Assembly (NCBI GenBank): GCA_965221105.1
Contig: OZ244871.1
Coordinates: 992,001-1,056,000, forward strand
Length of the DNA stretch: 64,000 bases
DNA from: GM7GCV1 sp965221105
Lineage (GTDB): Bacteria > Pseudomonadota > Gammaproteobacteria > Pseudomonadales > GM7GCV1
Reading direction: 5' to 3'
The translations under genes were made by a program, and so were the position numbers. Below the pieces are notes generated by a model, which was not told the DNA's origin, made no database searches, and was given only the letters and a program-made list of their open reading frames with translations. How positions within the stretch are numbered: the first letter of the stretch is position 1; every line of letters starts with the position of its first letter. This document shows positions 1-9,045 of this stretch, piece by piece.

Positions 1-1118
1 CGATACTCAATAAAAAGCACCCCCATGCGCCGGCCAACGTTGTTGCGGGTGGAGCGATGCATTTTTGTACCGCCATCTGAACTGAGCGTGATGTTGACTT
101 GGGGTAGTCCGTTTTCGTCGAAACCAGTGGCGGCATCAGTGACCGCTTCACCTGTAACTATAGGCTGTCGTTGCAAACGGGCCGTGCCGACACCCGCGCT
201 GCTGTCACGAAACTCGAATTCTTCATAGAGGTTGCCCTGGCCGGGCTGGTGCTCAAGACGGAATTCCAGATTGGCGGTCTTGCCGATGATGCGCTTGGCT
301 GCCGCAGTGTCCTGAATACCCGGCAATTCCACCACGATGCGCTTGCTTCCCTGACGCTGTACCAGCGGTTCGGCGACCCCGAGTTCATTCACCCGGTTTT
401 TGAGCGCCGTGAGGTTCTGCTGAAGGGCCTTTTCCTCGATTTCCCTCACTTCGGACTCGCTGTAATTGAGGAAAAGCTCGAATCTGTCCCCAGTTGATGC
501 CGATGCAATTTCCATACTGGGCATTTTGCCCCGAAGAGCCTGCTCACCGCGGTCCAGATCCTGTTCTGAACGAAACACCACCGAAAGCGCCTGGGCATCA
601 GTAATCTCGGGTCGCCGGAAACGGATGCGTTCCTCTCTCAAAATGGAGCGAACCTCCCCCGCAAGGCTTTCCAGTCGCGTATTGACGGCGGCCCCAACGT
701 TTACTTCGAGCAGGAAATGCACTCCGCCACTCAAATCCAGACCCAGTTTCATGGGTTGTGCGCTTAAGTCTCTCAGCCATTCAGGTGTGGTTGATGCCAG
801 ATTCAGGGCAACGACAAAATCGCTGCCAAGTACCCGTGATATGACCGTTTTTGCCTGCAATTGATCAGCTGCTGATCCGAATCTCAGGAGAATGCTTCTG
901 CCGTCCTCAGAAATTCTGCCATCAAAGTGAACGATTCCCGCCTCATCCAGCGCTCTCTCGATACCTTCCAGCGTTCGGGTACGCATCTCTGTGATGCCGC
1001 TCTGTCCAGTGATTTGGATCGCTGGATCAGGTGCATACAGGTTGGGCATGGCATAGACCAGGGCAACCGCGACGACAGTGATAAGCAGGAAATACTTCCA
1101 GGCTGGGTACGTGTTCAT
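1..1118 (-). CDS. secD: SecD, Sec translocon accessory subunit (3' end outside window)
   Basis: SecD works with SecF in the inner membrane, using the proton gradient to help SecYEG-driven export. I translated the minus strand from the ATG at 1118. The product starts MNTYPAWKYFLLITVVAVA, a single N-terminal membrane segment, followed by the periplasmic P1 region. The hallmark MKLGLDLSGGVHFLLEV lies near residues 118-134 and a second conserved stretch, NELGVAEPLVQRQG, follows. The frame is open for all 372 visible codons and runs off the left edge, so the RND-type membrane domain is not seen. Family length is about 610-620 residues. In relatives yajC sits just upstream between tgt and secD; here that place holds non-coding DNA and a pseudogene. 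Confidence 0.95.
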   Translation of the reverse strand, partial: MNTYPAWKYFLLITVVAVALVYAMPNLYAPDPAIQITGQSGITEMRTRTLEGIERALDEAGIVHFDGRISEDGRSILLRFGSAADQLQAKTVISRVLGSDFVVALNLASTTPEWLRDLSAQPMKLGLDLSGGVHFLLEVNVGAAVNTRLESLAGEVRSILREERIRFRRPEITDAQALSVVFRSEQDLDRGEQALRGKMPSMEIASASTGDRFELFLNYSESEVREIEEKALQQNLTALKNRVNELGVAEPLVQRQGSKRIVVELPGIQDTAAAKRIIGKTANLEFRLEHQPGQGNLYEEFEFRDSSAGVGTARLQRQPIVTGEAVTDAATGFDENGLPQVNITLSSDGGTKMHRSTRNNVGRRMGVLFIEY

Positions 1119-1521
1119 GCAGGGAAGGTCTTTGGGCTGACCGCCCAATGGTGCATCCTTATAAAAAAGACGGGGGATTATATGTGAATACGCCGGCAAG
1201 ACCTAGCAGGGCATTGTCCAACGGAACATGAACCTGAAGGGGAAGCAGCAAGAAACGGAATCGACGATCATCACCGGGAGCCGGCGATTCAGTGAACGGA
1301 GCGAGGTGTTGCCCAATGCCGCCTGTGTTGGCTCCATTGTCAGCTGGCTGGTCCACCATGCGGAGATCATCCTGCTCGAAAGGGAGTCATATCGCAGGCA
1401 CCAAGCCAAGGAACTGGCCACCCGTCATCGGTGCTCTTGCAGCCCCTGCATTCGGCCATCAGCAGGTTGCATCACGAATATTGAGCAATAGGGATGCTGG
1501 GATATGCAAGATTACAGCCTT
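1119..1521. other. Non-coding gap upstream of secD; no yajC found
   Basis: About 400 bases lie between secD and a decayed ATPase gene. I looked on the minus strand for YajC, which normally precedes secD. It should show a single membrane helix followed by a basic cytoplasmic tail beginning RPQ. I found neither. Short open frames on both strands have no recognisable domain and no clear ribosome binding site. Confidence 0.55.
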
Positions 1522-2560
1522 TCAACCTATCTCAGACAAGACAGCATCCAAACCGATCACTTCTGTATTATCGGTCAGCGTATATCTGTCCTGACCAGAG
1601 CACATAACACATTTTTTAGTCGCCTGAATATCTTCGCTCGCCAAATGAAATCTCCTCAATATCCTGGGGGAGGAAGACCTCGTGATTTCAACCGCGATGA
1701 CATCCTGCCTGGGTCCTTCCAGCACTCAATCGATCTCGGCTTGGCTGGATGTGCGGTAATAACTGCAGTGCCATGTACTCGACAGGCTGGAAATAATACT
1801 TTCCAGTACAAATCCTTCCCAACTGGCACCTAACACAGGGTGCCCAAGCAGGGTTTCATAGTCAGAGATATTCAGCAAACGATGAAGCATACCACTGTCA
1901 CGGATATCCAATTTGGGCGATTTAACAAGGCGCTTTTTTGAATTCCAGACCAGGGCTGTAATTGCCTGACCATATAAAAGTCTGTCAGGATACAGGGGTA
2001 CGAGCGGATGGTTTTATGATCCACTTCAAGGCTTTTGCCCAGTGATGACAAGTTCACCTGCTGGCTATGCCAGTGGGTCAGCATGCTCCGAAATCGCTTC
2101 ATCCGCTGTGCTGGTACTCTTGCACCCATCAGCGGGATGTCACGCTCGACATGGGCGGCAATAAAGTCCGAGCGCCTATGCCAACTTTCGTCATCCTCGC
2201 TTGCGAGATAGATGTCTGGGAAACCACCCCTGAGTCATAGCTTATCGACCTCAATGCCTTGCGGATCATGCTGATAAACCTCAGGAATAGACAATGGACT
2301 CAGTTCCAGGTGCCAAATGCGACCCGCCAGGGTCTCGGTTGAATGCTCGAGCACATCGCACGAAGCGGATCCAAGCAACAGAAAGTGTCCTGCCACATCG
2401 AAACCATCCCCAACCACAATAGCCCCCGGCCACCCTGCTGCGAAAAGCCTGGCGGGAAGGCACCTGCGCCCGCATGAGTGCATCCCAACGCCGCCGCTCA
2501 TCCACACCCTGCACCGGGTGCACCGACACCTCGCGCAGCCAGCGCCCACTGACGCTGCTG
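1522..2560 (-). pseudogene. Decayed AAA-family ATPase with DUF4143 domain
   Basis: The minus strand encodes, in pieces, a protein of the AAA_14/DUF4143 ATPase family, a group common in bacteria and often near toxin-antitoxin genes. Recognisable blocks run in the right order: GHFLLLGSAS and TLAGRIWHLELSPLSIPEV (2235-2400), RGGFPDIYL and FIAAHVERDIPLMGARVPAQ (about 2110-2230), LTDFYMVRQLQPW, DIRDSGMLHRLL, LGHPVLGASWEGFV, YRTSSQAEID, then VLEGPRQDVIAVEI. It is broken by a TGA at 2235-2237 where a Trp is expected, a one-base frameshift near 1915 and a TGA near 1727 where Leu is expected. The N-terminal P-loop region beyond 2400 is too eroded to recognise. The downstream frame is still well conserved, so the decay looks fairly recent. 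Ends are approximate. Confidence 0.85.
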
Positions 2561-2610
2561 TCCAATCCGATCACTCCGTCCATATCGCCGTTCGATCACA
2601 GCGACTGAGC

Positions 2611-2639
2611 TTGCACTTCCGCCCAATTTGTGGTATACT
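2611..2639 (+). promoter_or_regulatory. Sigma-70 promoter for the poly-C secreted-protein gene
   Basis: TTGCAC at 2611-2616 and TATACT at 2634-2639 are separated by exactly 17 bases. They point at the gene starting at 2693, about 50 bases downstream. Seen directly; activity is inferred. Confidence 0.7.
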
Positions 2640-2692
2640 TTTCGACTGGTAATTGGCTCGGTGTTCACAGGACCTCAGCGGGAGGATCAACA

Positions 2693-3232
2693 ATGCTCAA
2701 CTTGAAAGTTCAGTGTGATGTACCCCCCCCCCCCCCGCTCACTAAATCAGCAACCTTCTTTCTGCTTGCAGTGCTGGCCGGTCCAGCGGTGGCCGAGCAG
2801 TGCACCGCCGCCCACATCGTCTTAAGCCAGGCCTTCCCGCTGGGGGGCGTGTCGGCAACAGAAGGTGTCATTGGCGGAGCGATCATCGGGTTCGCCCTGG
2901 ACAACTGCGACAATCCCGGCAGCATCGATACCCCCCGGGAATACCCGATTTCCTTCTGCGCCGAGATTTTCGACACCACCCAGTGCGATGACAGCACTGC
3001 CGGCTGCCTGGATAACAATGTTGCCGGGGCCAGCGGCCTTATAGGCGGCAACACATGGCGGAATGCCGGCGACTTCAAGCGGTGCACCGCCATAACCGAG
3101 AGGGTTAACTTTGCCTCTGCCCTGCTCACCCCGCACGACAACGGGGTCCAGGACACAGAAGAGAACTCCATTTACGCCATCATGTACAACCCGACCCGTC
3201 ATCTGCGCATTCCCATCTCGGACAACGACTGA
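2693..3232 (+). CDS. Small secreted protein of unknown function with poly-C tract in its signal region
   Basis: A 179-residue protein read from the ATG at 2693, which has GGGAGGA seven bases upstream and a good promoter at 2611-2639. The N-terminus contains a Pro5 stretch encoded by a run of 14 C. It is followed by LTK and the hydrophobic stretch SATFFLLAVLAGPAVA, then a likely signal peptidase site before EQ. The mature part is Gly/Asp/Asn rich with Cys residues in NCDN, FCAE, QCDD, GCLD and RCTA, consistent with an exported, disulfide-bonded protein. I do not recognise the family. The n-region is unusual for a signal peptide because of the proline run. Changing the C-run by one base truncates the protein within a few to about thirty codons, so expression may be phase-variable. 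A longer frame opens upstream at 2630 but lacks a ribosome binding site. Confidence 0.65.
   Translation: MLNLKVQCDVPPPPPLTKSATFFLLAVLAGPAVAEQCTAAHIVLSQAFPLGGVSATEGVIGGAIIGFALDNCDNPGSIDTPREYPISFCAEIFDTTQCDDSTAGCLDNNVAGASGLIGGNTWRNAGDFKRCTAITERVNFASALLTPHDNGVQDTEENSIYAIMYNPTRHLRIPISDND
2723..2736 (+). repeat. Homopolymeric C14 tract inside a signal-peptide coding region
   Basis: Fourteen consecutive C between GTA and GCTC, in the codons for residues 11-15 of the secreted protein. With 14 C the frame is open. With 15 the next codons are GCT CAC TAA, a stop. With 13 the frame continues out of register. Long G/C tracts like this are the usual substrate of slipped-strand phase variation. Sequencing error in such runs is also common. 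Confidence 0.9.
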
Positions 3233-3473
3233 TCAGGGACATGACCTTCCCTGGCATGAGTCTGCCGAGTTCGGAACATTCATGCCAGGTCTGTGCTGTC
3301 CAAAATAATCCGGCCTAAAACCGGTGGTCTCTTCAAATAATACGGCTGTGTGGTCCACCATACTGGATGTCCGACAACAGCCAGACGGGATGCCTTGATT
3401 CTCTGGACGTTCATCACCGGCAGCATTGAGAGGCTGGCCTGTGCATGCATAAAGAGCCCGGTTGTGTATTCAA

Positions 3474-4586
3474 TTACTCGTGGGCGGCCAGAATTTCAGC
3501 GGCTCTTTCCACCAGATTGCCAGATTCAATAGCTGAGCGCAGTTCCCGCATCAATGTCTGGTAATAGGTCAGGTTGTGGATGCTGTTGAGCTGTGCTCCC
3601 AGCATTTCGCCGGTCTTGTCCAGATGGTGCAGGTAGCTGCGAGAAAAATTCGCACAGGTGTAACAGCCGCAGCTGGCATCAAGTGGGCCGGTATCACCAC
3701 GATGGCGGGCATTGCGTATTTTGACGACGCCCGTCGAGGTAAACAAATGACCATTGCGCGCATTACGCGTAGGCATGACGCAGTCAAACATGTCTACACC
3801 CGCCACAACGGCCTGAACGATCTCCTCGGGTTTACCCACACCCATCAGGTATCTGGGACTGTCTTTCGGCATCCGATCCGGCAGGTACCCCAGCACCTGA
3901 AACATCTCCTCCTTCGGCTCACCGACGGACAGTCCGCCAATGGCGTAGCCGTCAAAGCCGATTCCCCCAAGCTGCTCCAGGGACTGCAGGCGAAGGTCCT
4001 CATAGATGCCACCCTGCACGATACCAAAGAGTGCACCCGAGCTATCGCCGTGGGCATCCCGGCTCCTTTTGGCCCAGCGCATGGAACGCCGCATGGATTC
4101 TTCCGCCTGCCTGTGAGTGGCCGGGTACGGTGTGCATTCATCGAAAACCATAACAATGTCGGAGCCCAGCTCACGCTGGACCTGCATGGAAGTTTCCGGG
4201 TCAAGGAAGAACCTGGTGCCGTCAACAGGCGAACGGAAGGATACTCCCTCCTCGGTAATCTTGCGCAGCTCCCCCAGGCTGAATACCTGGAAACCACCAG
4301 AATCGGTGAGAATGGGCCCGTCCCAGTGCATGAAACCGTGCAGACTGCCATGCTGCTGCACAACACCTGTGCCAGGTCTAATCATCAGGTGGAAGGTGTT
4401 CCCCAGAATGATCTCAGCACCCGTGTCCAGAATATCTCGTGGCGACAGGGCCTTCACAGTTCCATAGGTGCCAACCGGCATAAAAGCCGGAGTCTCTATG
4501 GTACCGCGCGGAAACACAATCTGTCCGCGCCGCGCCTTACCATCCTCGGCTGAAATGGAAAAGTGCATGCGGCAGCTGCCTGTCAC
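3474..4586 (-). CDS. tgt: Queuine tRNA-ribosyltransferase (tRNA-guanine transglycosylase)
   Basis: Tgt exchanges the guanine at position 34 of tRNAs with GUN anticodons for preQ1, a step of queuosine synthesis. The 370-residue product shows TPAFMPVGTYGTVKALSP near the N-terminus, DSGGFQVFSL with its conserved Asp near residue 95, the substrate region FGIVQGG, YAIGGLSVGEPKEEM, and the catalytic-loop stretch DMFDCVMPTRNARNG. The zinc site CGCYTCANFSRSYLHHL is near the C-terminus. Length is normal. The start is a GTG at 4586 that overlaps the queA stop (GTGA), a sign of translational coupling; an ATG six codons in is an alternative. It is the second gene of a queA-tgt pair. secD lies further along in the same direction, but without yajC between them. 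Confidence 0.97.
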   Translation of the reverse strand: MTGSCRMHFSISAEDGKARRGQIVFPRGTIETPAFMPVGTYGTVKALSPRDILDTGAEIILGNTFHLMIRPGTGVVQQHGSLHGFMHWDGPILTDSGGFQVFSLGELRKITEEGVSFRSPVDGTRFFLDPETSMQVQRELGSDIVMVFDECTPYPATHRQAEESMRRSMRWAKRSRDAHGDSSGALFGIVQGGIYEDLRLQSLEQLGGIGFDGYAIGGLSVGEPKEEMFQVLGYLPDRMPKDSPRYLMGVGKPEEIVQAVVAGVDMFDCVMPTRNARNGHLFTSTGVVKIRNARHRGDTGPLDASCGCYTCANFSRSYLHHLDKTGEMLGAQLNSIHNLTYYQTLMRELRSAIESGNLVERAAEILAAHE

Positions 4587-5674
4587 CGCATAACCTCTCT
4601 ATCACCACCAGGTTCCATACTTCCGTCGCCAGGCACGTCCTTGGATGCATCAGGGTTGTGATACAGAAACATGGCATCACCATAACTGAAAAAGCGGTAT
4701 TCCTGTTCTACTGCAGCCTGATAGGCACTCATGATCCGGGAAAACCCGGAAAAGGCACTGACCAACATCAACAAGGTGGATTCGGGCAAGTGGAAATTGG
4801 TCACCAAGGCATCAGTCACATGAAAACGCTTACCCGGATAAATGAAGATATCGGTATCGCCCTCAAGGGCCTCTACCCTGGCCAAATCCGGATTGTAGGC
4901 AGTCTCCAGACTCCGCACTGTGGTGGTACCCACCGCAATCACTCTGCCGCCCCGCGCTCTGGTGTCATTTACCTTGTTTGCGACTTCTTCGGTGACCGAC
5001 AGCCACTCCGCGTGCATCTGGTGGCGGACGATATCCTCGGTCCGAACAGGCTGGAATGTACCTGCTCCAACATGAAGAGTCAGCTCCGCAGTCTCCACCC
5101 CCAGCTGCGCTATCCTGTTCAAAAGCGCTTCGTCAAAGTGCAAGCCAGCAGTAGGTGCCGCAACAGCTCCGGGAACCTGCGCGTAGACGGTCTGGTAGCG
5201 TTCCCGATCCTCGGCATCGTCTGGCCGGTCAATATATGGGGGCAACGGCATGTGACCCATCGCATGCATAAGTTCAACCCAGGGTTCTTCTGCCCGAAGC
5301 AGGAACGCGTCACCGTCCCTGCCTTCCACATACACGGAACTGCTGTCCTCAAGAATAATCTGATCGCCATCCCGGGGGGACTTGCTGGTCCGTACCAGAG
5401 CTTTCACCCGATGCGGAGTTAACAACCGCTCCACCAGGATTTCCACAGCACCCCCGGTCGTCTTTCTTCCAATGATACGGGCTGGCATGACTTTGGTATT
5501 GTTGAATACCAGCAAGTCATGTGCACCAAGCAGGCTCAACAGATCGGGAAACCGGGCATGCACCATGGCACCATCAGCTCCGAGAATCATCAGGCGGCTG
5601 CCGGTTCTGGCCTCAGCAGGCCGATGGGCAATCAAATGAGCCGGAAGGCTGAATGTGAAGGCCGATTTTTTCAC
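4583..5674 (-). CDS. queA: S-adenosylmethionine:tRNA ribosyltransferase-isomerase
   Basis: QueA transfers and isomerises the ribosyl part of SAM onto preQ1-tRNA, giving epoxyqueuosine. The 363-residue protein begins with a GTG at 5674 (KKSAFTFSLPAHLIAHRPAE). It contains the family motifs DLLVFNNTKVMPARI near residue 53, AAPTAGLHFDEALL near 170, LHVGAGTFQPVR near 200, and TNFHLPESTLLMLVSAF near 290, followed by YRFFSYGDAMFL. The C-terminal 20 residues (a Pro/Gly/Asp-rich tail) extend a little beyond the usual end. Its stop overlaps the tgt start by four bases, so the two queuosine enzymes are very likely cotranscribed. The YHS-domain gene diverges upstream. Confidence 0.97.
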   Translation of the reverse strand: MKKSAFTFSLPAHLIAHRPAEARTGSRLMILGADGAMVHARFPDLLSLLGAHDLLVFNNTKVMPARIIGRKTTGGAVEILVERLLTPHRVKALVRTSKSPRDGDQIILEDSSSVYVEGRDGDAFLLRAEEPWVELMHAMGHMPLPPYIDRPDDAEDRERYQTVYAQVPGAVAAPTAGLHFDEALLNRIAQLGVETAELTLHVGAGTFQPVRTEDIVRHQMHAEWLSVTEEVANKVNDTRARGGRVIAVGTTTVRSLETAYNPDLARVEALEGDTDIFIYPGKRFHVTDALVTNFHLPESTLLMLVSAFSGFSRIMSAYQAAVEQEYRFFSYGDAMFLYHNPDASKDVPGDGSMEPGGDREVMR

Positions 5675-5853
5675 TGTAATCTGGATTGGCCTGGATTTTG
5701 GGAGCGCAATCTTACGTCAAGCTGTGGGGCGAGTCGATGACATCCAACAGACCGGTGTGCGCACGCAACTGGGCGAACTTTGCCCGGCCTTACGAGTCAT
5801 AGAATCAGTTCAAAGGCTACCCATTCATCTGACTACCACGGAGATGGCTGTTC

Positions 5854-6309
5854 ATGAAACTTCAAATCCCTGCATCCAGATCAATGCTGGCCGTCCTTCT
5901 ATGTGCAAGTCTGAAAGCTGCCGCCGCGGAGCCTGTCAACACAACCTGGATAGGCAACCTCGCCATTGAGGGGTACGACACAGTCGCCTACTTCACCGAG
6001 AACCGCGCAGTCGAGGGAAAAAAGGAGTATCAGCTGGAGTGGATGGACGCCAACTGGCGGTTTTCTTCCCAGGAAAACCTGGAGCTGTTTCAAGTCGACC
6101 CGGAAAAATATGCACCGCAATATGGCGGCTATTGCGCATGGGCAGTGTCAAACAACGCCCTGGCAGATATTGACCCGGACCAGTTCACCATTGTCGATGG
6201 CAAGCTCTATCTCAATTACAACGCCGCTGTGCAGGAAAAGTGGCTGCCTGAAAAGGAAGCCCGCATCGAGCTGGCCAATGAATACTGGCCTGGGCTGATT
6301 GACCACTAG
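5854..6309 (+). CDS. Exported YHS-domain protein
   Basis: A 151-residue protein with an N-terminal signal peptide (SRSMLAVLLCASLKAAAAE). One YHS domain follows: AIEGYDTVAYFTENRAVEGK, then YQLEWMDANWRFSS, and the core QYGGYCAWAVS. It ends with VDGKLYLNYNAAVQEKW, typical of the exported YHS family often annotated as tat-pathway or lipoprotein-like. YHS domains are cysteine-poor folds thought to bind metals or small ligands; the single core Cys is present. The biological role of this subfamily is not established. It stands alone, divergent from queA-tgt with a 180-base gap. Confidence 0.85.
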   Translation: MKLQIPASRSMLAVLLCASLKAAAAEPVNTTWIGNLAIEGYDTVAYFTENRAVEGKKEYQLEWMDANWRFSSQENLELFQVDPEKYAPQYGGYCAWAVSNNALADIDPDQFTIVDGKLYLNYNAAVQEKWLPEKEARIELANEYWPGLIDH

Positions 6310-6902
6310 TCCAGACAGGACTGCCTGATTGCAGCACCGAGATACTATTGGAAATTCATGTGAACCATTGGGGAAGGGCTGCCGACGTTCAACTTCTGTA
6401 GCCCCCCACACAACTATCCTATCCCCGCAACAACCAGGGAGTCATGGTTGAGGTTTGCCAGATCATCAACCTCCAACTGATCCAGGCCTACCCGTGGTCA
6501 ACAGTGTCACCCGGTTCTCTGAGAGCTTCCGGGTCAGTAGTGGCTCGCTCTCGAAAAAGGGTGTGACGGTCACAATCGATTTCTTGACGTATTCCCGGTG
6601 CACGTGGTTCTCAACGGTGGCCCGATCAACACACTCCTCAACACAGCAGAGCTGTTGGGCGTGTTGGCGACTTAAACACATTCCAGCAGAACATCTTCGA
6701 TTCAGTGCTCTCCGGGTTCGCAGCACGTTCAGCCAAGTGCTCTATAGTGTCATCAACCTGTGCTGGATTGAGGTGTACTTGGTAAAAACCTGTACACCTG
6801 CGCGAGCACACCCAGAAGCAATCCCGAAGCGTTGACTGTCAGATGAGTCATCAACGTCCCCCTAAAGGATGAGGATACGGCTGTAGTCAGGTTCCGGAGA
6901 AA
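6310..6902. other. Intergenic stretch without a recognisable gene
   Basis: About 590 bases between the YHS gene and the end of fadD. An open frame of 126 codons on plus (6455-6835) and one of 86 on minus (6466-6726) overlap each other. Neither resembles a known family nor has a clear ribosome binding site. The Cys/Ser/Arg-rich composition looks like untranslated or decayed sequence. Confidence 0.5.
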
Positions 6903-8598
6903 CTAGCCCGGGTAGGCCTCGCGCAGTTCGCGACGCAGAATCTTGCCGACGTTTGATTTGGGAAGCTCATCAACGAAGGTAACCGTTCGCGGCACCTTGT
7001 AGGCGGCCAGGCTCTGGCGGCAATAGGTGATGATTTCTTCGGCGGAAATCTCCTGAGGATCAGCCACCAAAAAAAGCCGAACGTACTCCTGACCCCCTTC
7101 GGTTCCACCGATCACCGCACACTCGGCAATCTTCGGATGGGCAATGACGACATCCTCGATCTCATTGGGGTAGACGTTAAAGCCAGAAACCAGAATCATG
7201 TCCTTGCTGCGATCAATGATGCTCAGATATCCGTTGTCGTTCATTCGGGCAATATCGCCGGTTTTCATGTAGCCATCGGAATCCACCAACTCCGCCATCG
7301 CATCCGGTTGCCCCCAGAAACCGGTCATCATCGAGCGACTCTTGAACCAGAGCTCTCCAGGTTCACCAACGCCCAGTTCGCGACCTGCGTCATCGGTAAT
7401 CTTCAGCAGGAATCCTGGCGACACGCAGCCGACAGTTCCCAGCACGGGCTCGGTGGGATCGTTGACGCTCATAACCCCCGAGCATTCAGTCAGACCGTAA
7501 CCTTCGCAGATGCGCCCACCTGTCAGCTCCTGCCAGCGATCAGCAATGGGTTTGGAAAGTGCCATTCCGCCCGAAATCGTCAACTTGACGCCAGAAAAAT
7601 CCACGCGCCGAAAATCCGGATCGTTCATCAAGCCGTTAAAGAGTGTGTTGAGTCCGGCAAAGCCGTCGAACTGCGTGGACTTCAGCAATGTGACAAAACT
7701 CCTGATATCGCGCGGATTGGGAATCAACAGGGTCTCGTGGCCATAGTTCAGCCCGTGAACAAAAGCCACGTTGAAGGCATAAATATGATAGAGAGGGAGC
7801 GGCATCACCATGCGCATTTCACCCTCGGACCAGTGAACCTTTTCATAGACCCAGGTCAGCTGCCGCATACAGTACATCAGGTTCTCATGGGTCAGCATGA
7901 CCCCCTTGGAGACGCCCGTGGTACCACCGGTGTACTGCAGCACAGCAACCCTTTGGGGTTTTGGCTCAGAGGGCTCCATATTGAGCTGCGAGCCTGCCGA
8001 GAGAGCCTGACGATAGCGTATCGAATGCGGAAACCGCAGGTTTGGAACCTGCCGCAACAGGTATTTGAGTACCGTATTGACCAGCAGCCTTTTCGAGGTT
8101 GTATGCAGATCGGCTACCTCGGTCGTTATCACCAGCTCCACACCGGTCTCAGAGATGACATCTTCGAGTGCCTGTCCAATATTAGCCAGGCAGAAGACAA
8201 CCTTGGCACCAGAGTCCCGCAGCTGGTGCCTGAGTTCTCGAGGAGTGTAGAGCGGGTTGGTGTTGACGAGAACGAACCCGGCCTTGAGAACCGCCATGGC
8301 AGCGACTGGCCATGGCAGCGACTGGCCATTGCAGCAAGTTGGGCATCTGCACTGCTATTCGGTCTCCCTCCTCCAGAAACTCCAGTGATTGCAGGTAGGC
8401 AGCCAGTGTATCGCTGAGCCCGTCCAGCTCACCAAAGGTCAGAACCTGACCCATACATCTGTATGCCGGTCGATCAGCAAACCTGTCCCGGGCTTGAGCA
8501 AACAGCTCCGCAAATGTCTGGATATCGTCAGGCACATCATTGTCAATGCCCCACCGGTGCCTGGCTGCCATAAGTATCTGATTTACTTCAGAAGACAC
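6903..8598 (-). pseudogene. fadD: Long-chain acyl-CoA synthetase, frameshifted by a 16-bp tandem duplication
   Basis: AMP-forming fatty acyl-CoA ligase split over two frames. The N-terminal part (8598 down to about 8330) reads MSSEVNQILMAARHRWG, then FAELFAQARDRFADRPAYRC and VQMPNLLQWPVAAMA. The remainder (8297-6903) reads AVLKAGFVLVNTNPLYTPRE, the P-loop YTGGTTGVSKGVM, YGLTECSG, the ELWFKSRSMMTGFWG region, GDIARMNDNGYLSIIDRSKD and the terminal lysine motif PKSNVGKILRRELRE. The break lies exactly where a 16-base unit is present twice. Removing one copy leaves 1680 bases, 560 codons in one open frame, essentially the length of E. coli FadD, and restores LQWPVAAMAVLKAG. Everything else looks intact, so the lesion is recent, reversible or an assembly error. 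A truncated product could restart at the ATG at 8297. Confidence 0.93.
8296..8327. repeat. Perfect 16-bp tandem duplication inside fadD
   Basis: The unit ATGGCAGCGACTGGCC occurs at 8296-8311 and again at 8312-8327 without a mismatch. Because 16 is not a multiple of three, it shifts the fadD frame. Confidence 0.97.
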
Positions 8599-8664
8599 AG
8601 CCTACACCCTGAGATATTGAATCCCGATGTTTACCGGCAGCATGAGGGCGCACACCGGTCCTGC

Positions 8665-9045
8665 TCAACGGGCTCGCCGCCGCAAGAACCACCAGGGCAA
8701 AGCCACAAGGCAGTACAGGATGGTTGCTGCAACAATGGCAACACCAAGATTGATCGCTGCATCAAAGGCACCTTCGTCAAAGCCCTGAAAATAGTCAAAC
8801 ATCGTCACCACGAAAGCGGGTGCTATGTAGTCTGGTTCAGTACTCAGGGCTGCAGGTGTCAGCATGATCACAGCAAAAAGCAGACGAATCAGGCCCGCCA
8901 AAAATCCGGTAGCGCCCGATTGCCAGCGGGTCATGCGCCACAGCAACAGGAATCCAAGGAGTGAGGCAACTCCATAGACGGTCCACAGGACAGTGTAACC
9001 AGTTGTGCTCAATTGGGCTCCCCCCCAATGTGCAGGCTCCCACAA
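8665..9045 (-). CDS. Small inner-membrane protein of unknown function
   Basis: A 126-residue hydrophobic protein. Four likely membrane segments can be seen: VLWTVYGVASLLGFLLLW, GFLAGLIRLLFAVIMLTPAA, a weaker APAFVVTMFDYF segment, and LGVAIVAATILYCLVALPWW. It ends in a basic FLRRRAR tail, which suggests a cytoplasmic C-terminus. This composition is typical of uncharacterised proteins encoded near ycgL and rnd in related gammaproteobacteria. I do not recognise a named domain. It lies between fadD and ycgL on the same strand, with about 280 bases of apparently empty DNA before ycgL. Confidence 0.65.
   Translation of the reverse strand: MWEPAHWGGAQLSTTGYTVLWTVYGVASLLGFLLLWRMTRWQSGATGFLAGLIRLLFAVIMLTPAALSTEPDYIAPAFVVTMFDYFQGFDEGAFDAAINLGVAIVAATILYCLVALPWWFLRRRAR

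Noticed and set aside
1159..1421. Candidate yajC on minus
   Set aside because: No membrane helix followed by the RPQxKR-type tail; the frames look non-coding.
3576..4553. 325-codon open frame on plus
   Set aside because: It lies entirely antisense to tgt, whose minus-strand product is a textbook match; the plus product has no domain.
7137..8417. 426-codon open frame on plus
   Set aside because: Antisense shadow of fadD; no ribosome binding site or recognisable domain.
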